Origin: DASUMP01 sp036277635
GTDB lineage: Bacteria > Actinomycetota > Acidimicrobiia > IMCC26256 > PALSA-610
Direction: 5' to 3'
Assembly: GCA_036277635.1 (NCBI GenBank)
Contig: DASUMP010000061.1
Coordinates: 1-8,470 of the forward strand
DNA length: 8,470 nucleotides
In this document: one piece after another, positions 6,137 through 8,470 of the stretch
Layout of the letters: every line of letters begins with the position of its first letter
Position numbering within the stretch: the stretch's first letter is position 1
The notes under the pieces: generated by a model
Told to the model about the DNA's origin: nothing
The model's database searches: none
The model's input: only the letters and a program-made list of their open reading frames with translations
Made by a program: the position numbers and the translations under genes

Positions 6137-6583
6137 GTGGACACCGACGAGCTCCACGCGCGTGAGGCGATCCGCGAGACGATCGCGCAGTACGCGTGGA
6201 ACGCCGACGCCGGACGCTTCGACGCCCTCGCCGAGCTGTTCACGCCCGACGGCGTGCTCGAGATCGACGGTGAGCCCGTGGTCACTGGACGCGCCGCGAT
6301 CCGCGAGTACCTCCACGACGTCGGTCGCCATCTCGGCGCCCACAGCATGGCGTCGCTGATCCGGCACCACACGTCGAACGTCACGATCGAGCTGCGCGAC
6401 GCGACGAGCGCGGACGCGCAGTGCTACTTCCTCGTCGTCACGGAGGCCGGCGTCGACCACTGGGGCCGGTACCGCGACCGTCTCGTCGCGCACGGCGACG
6501 CGTGGCGGTTCGCGCACCGCCAGGTGCGCACCGACGGGGTCACGCCAGGCGGGTGGGCCGACCGCCGCCGTCAGTCCGCGTAG
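6137..6583 (+). CDS. SnoaL-like / NTF2-like fold protein
   Basis: 148-residue protein with the signature of the SnoaL-like (NTF2 superfamily) cone-shaped alpha+beta barrel. The N-terminal helices end in IAQYAWNADAGRFDALAELF (16-35), with Tyr19 and Asp24 in the usual pocket positions. Then come FTPDGVLEI, GRAAIREYL, the strand RHHTSNVTIEL (76-86, His77/His78), AQCYFLVV and the C-terminal WRFAHRQV. The fold includes dehydratases, isomerases, hydrolases and cyclases and also non-enzymes, so the reaction cannot be named. Its place behind the thiolase-like/DUF35 pair suggests a substrate common to all three, for example hydration or dehydration of a CoA intermediate; this is inference. GTG 6137 is 10 bases after the previous stop and matches the family's N terminus, though the Shine-Dalgarno is weak. 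The last 13 bases overlap the end of the convergent gcvP. Confidence 0.8.
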   Translation: MDTDELHAREAIRETIAQYAWNADAGRFDALAELFTPDGVLEIDGEPVVTGRAAIREYLHDVGRHLGAHSMASLIRHHTSNVTIELRDATSADAQCYFLVVTEAGVDHWGRYRDRLVAHGDAWRFAHRQVRTDGVTPGGWADRRRQSA

Positions 6584-8470
6584 GCCTCGATCGGCGGGCA
6601 CGCGCACACGACGTTGCGGTCGCCGTACACGCCGTCGATGCGACTCACCGGCGGCCAGTACTTGTCGGCGCGCAGCGACGCGAGCGGGAACGCGGCGACC
6701 TCGCGCGAGTACGCGTGGTCCCAGGCGTCGGTCACGACGTCGGACGCGGGGTGCGGCGCGTGGTGCAGGGGGTTGTCGTCGGCGGGCCACGTGCCGTCGG
6801 CGACCCGGTCGATCTCGGCGCGGATCGCGAGCATCGCGTCGCAGAAGCGATCGAGCTCGGCCAGGTTCTCCGACTCGGTCGGCTCGACCATGAGCGTGCC
6901 GGCGACCGGGAACGACATCGTCGGTGCGTGGAACCCGTAGTCCATGAGACGCTTGGCGACGTCGTCGACGCTCACGCCCGTCTCCTTGGTGATCGCGCGC
7001 AGATCGACGATGCACTCGTGGGCCACGAGCCCGTGCGCGCCCGTGTAGAGGATCGGGTACGCCTCGGCGAGACGGTGAGCCACGTAGTTCGCGTTGAGGA
7101 TCGCGACCTCGGTGGCTTCGCGCAGCCCGTCGGGGCCCATCAGCGCGATGTACGCCCACGGGATCGGCAGGATCCCCGCCGAGCCCCACGGCGCGGCGGC
7201 GATCGGCCCGACACCGGTAACCGGCCCTGCGTCGGCGACGAGCGGATGGTTCGGCAGGAACGGCGCGAGGTGCGCGCGCACCCCGATCGGCCCGACGCCG
7301 GGACCGCCGCCGCCGTGCGGGATGCAGAACGTCTTGTGCAGGTTGAGGTGCGACACGTCGGCGCCGAACGCGCCCGGCTTCGCGACGCCCACCAACGCGT
7401 TGAGGTTCGCGCCGTCGAGGTACACCTGGCCGCCGTACTCGTGCACGAGCGCGCAGATGTCGCGGATCTGCTCCTCGAACACGCCGTGGGTCGACGGGTA
7501 GGTGACCATCAGCGTCGCGAGCCGATCGGCGTGCTCGTCGGCCTTGCGCTTCAAGTCGTCGAGATCCACGTTCCCTTGCTCGTCGCACGCGACCACGACG
7601 ACGCGCAGGCCCGCCATCGCCGCGCTCGCCGCGTTCGTGCCGTGCGCTGACGCGGGGATGAGGCACACGTCGCGCGCGTCCTCGCCGCGCGAGCGGTGGT
7701 ACGCGCGGATCGCGAGCAGGCCCGCGTACTCGCCCTGCGAACCGGCGTTCGGCTGCAGCGAGATCGCGTCGTAGCCGGTGATCTCGGCCAACCACCGCTC
7801 GAGGTCGGCGAACAGCTCGCGGTACCCCGTCGTCTGATCGGTGGGCGCGAACGGATGCACGTTCGCAAAGCCCGGCAGCGTGATCGGCTCCATCTCCGCG
7901 GTCGCGTTCAGCTTCATCGTGCAGGAGCCGAGCGGGATCATCGTGCGGTCGAGCGCGAGGTCGCGATCCGACAGTCGACGGAGGTACCGCAGCATCTCGG
8001 TCTCGGAGCGGTACCGGTGGAACACCGGGTGCGTGAGGTACGCCGATGTGCGCCGCAGCGACGGGGGGATCACCTCGGGCGCGGTGTCGATGCGCGCCGC
8101 GAGCGCGTCGGCGGTCGTCGGCACGCCGAAGCACTCCAGCACGGCGAGCAGCGTGGCGGGAGTGGTCGTCTCGTCGAGCGCGATGCCGATCGTGTCGCCG
8201 TCGACCCGCAGGTTGATGCGCCGCGCGCGCGCCTCGTCGACGATCGTCCCCGCGTCGCCCGGGACGCGCACGGTCAGCGTGTCGAAGAAGGCGTCGGTCA
8301 CGACGTCGACGCCGCCGTCACGCAGCGCCCCGGCGAGCGCGCTGGTGAGCGCGTGCACCCGCCGCGCGATGGCCCGCAACCCGTCGGGGCCGTGGTAAGC
8401 GGCGTAGAGGCCCGCGATGACGGCGAGCAGCACCTGCGCGGTGCAGATGTTGCTGGTCGCCTTCTCGCGC
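6571..8470 (-). CDS. gcvP: Glycine dehydrogenase (decarboxylating), P-protein; C-terminal 632 residues, 5' end outside the window
   Basis: P-protein of the glycine cleavage system. It uses pyridoxal phosphate to decarboxylate glycine and passes the aminomethyl group to the lipoyl arm of the H-protein. The visible part begins inside the conserved REKATSNICTAQVLLA segment and runs to the natural C terminus RIDGVYGDRNVVCACPP. Full single-chain GcvP is about 950 residues, so roughly the first third lies beyond the right edge. The GTG at 8431-8433 is internal, not a start. The second PLP-dependent half is complete: SAHGTNAASAAMAG, YPSTHGVFEE, YLDGANLNALVG, then NLHKTFCIPHGGGGPG, in which the Lys codon at 7333-7335 forms the internal aldimine with PLP and the glycine-rich loop follows. 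Both halves on one chain mark it as the single-polypeptide form rather than GcvPA/GcvPB. No frameshift or missing key residue is seen. Confidence 0.96.
   Translation of the reverse strand, partial: REKATSNICTAQVLLAVIAGLYAAYHGPDGLRAIARRVHALTSALAGALRDGGVDVVTDAFFDTLTVRVPGDAGTIVDEARARRINLRVDGDTIGIALDETTTPATLLAVLECFGVPTTADALAARIDTAPEVIPPSLRRTSAYLTHPVFHRYRSETEMLRYLRRLSDRDLALDRTMIPLGSCTMKLNATAEMEPITLPGFANVHPFAPTDQTTGYRELFADLERWLAEITGYDAISLQPNAGSQGEYAGLLAIRAYHRSRGEDARDVCLIPASAHGTNAASAAMAGLRVVVVACDEQGNVDLDDLKRKADEHADRLATLMVTYPSTHGVFEEQIRDICALVHEYGGQVYLDGANLNALVGVAKPGAFGADVSHLNLHKTFCIPHGGGGPGVGPIGVRAHLAPFLPNHPLVADAGPVTGVGPIAAAPWGSAGILPIPWAYIALMGPDGLREATEVAILNANYVAHRLAEAYPILYTGAHGLVAHECIVDLRAITKETGVSVDDVAKRLMDYGFHAPTMSFPVAGTLMVEPTESENLAELDRFCDAMLAIRAEIDRVADGTWPADDNPLHHAPHPASDVVTDAWDHAYSREVAAFPLASLRADKYWPPVSRIDGVYGDRNVVCACPPIEAYAD

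Noticed and set aside
5912..8134. 740-codon minus-strand open frame across gcvP, the SnoaL-like gene and the DUF35 gene
   Set aside because: Arginine-rich shadow of gcvP in another frame. It crosses three well-supported genes and shows no domain.
8431..8433. GTG as the start of gcvP
   Set aside because: The frame continues to the window edge through REKATSNICTAQ, a conserved internal segment of GcvP, so the gene is cut off by the window rather than starting here.

Overview
The window is GC-rich throughout, with strong G/C third-position bias, several GTG starts and tightly packed genes. This fits a high-GC actinobacterium. The secreted M23 protein carries about 42-residue 'GYW...DGGVFSFGDA.FHGSTG' repeats, which I associate mainly with Acidimicrobiia (Ilumatobacter/Iamia-like and uncultured relatives). 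That placement is an inference from protein style, not a demonstrated taxonomy.

Layout, left to right. (1) Positions 21-1244, minus strand: a complete acyl-CoA dehydrogenase. (2) Positions 1245-1460: a divergent intergenic region holding two overlapping perfect inverted repeats (candidate operator) and the ambiguous start of the next gene. (3) Positions 1461-2816, plus strand: a secreted M23 (LytM-type) metallopeptidase followed by six GYW repeats. (4) Positions 2853-6583, plus strand: five closely packed genes that look like one transcription unit. They encode a KhtT-like RCK_C regulatory subunit, a KhtU-like CPA2 cation:proton antiporter, a thiolase-fold protein lacking both catalytic cysteines, a DUF35-type zinc-ribbon/OB-fold partner, and a SnoaL/NTF2-like protein. 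(5) Positions 6571-8470, minus strand: the C-terminal two thirds of glycine dehydrogenase (GcvP), convergent with the SnoaL-like gene, overlapping it by 13 bases and running off the right edge.

How the genes fit together: KhtT and KhtU form a K+(cation)/H+ antiporter with its regulator as a separate chain. The thiolase-like and DUF35 proteins are a known partner type. The missing cysteines suggest a non-thiolase acyl-CoA reaction, such as the retro-aldol cleavage of the Ltp2/ChsH2 system of steroid side-chain degradation. The nearby acyl-CoA dehydrogenase is on the other strand and may or may not belong to the same pathway. GcvP is housekeeping one-carbon/glycine metabolism.

Most of the window is ordinary. 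The points worth a second look are the cysteine-less thiolase/DUF35/SnoaL module joined to an antiporter operon, the missing standard start codon of the M23 protein, its recently duplicated repeats, and the intergenic palindromes. I see no mobile element, CRISPR array, tRNA or rRNA.
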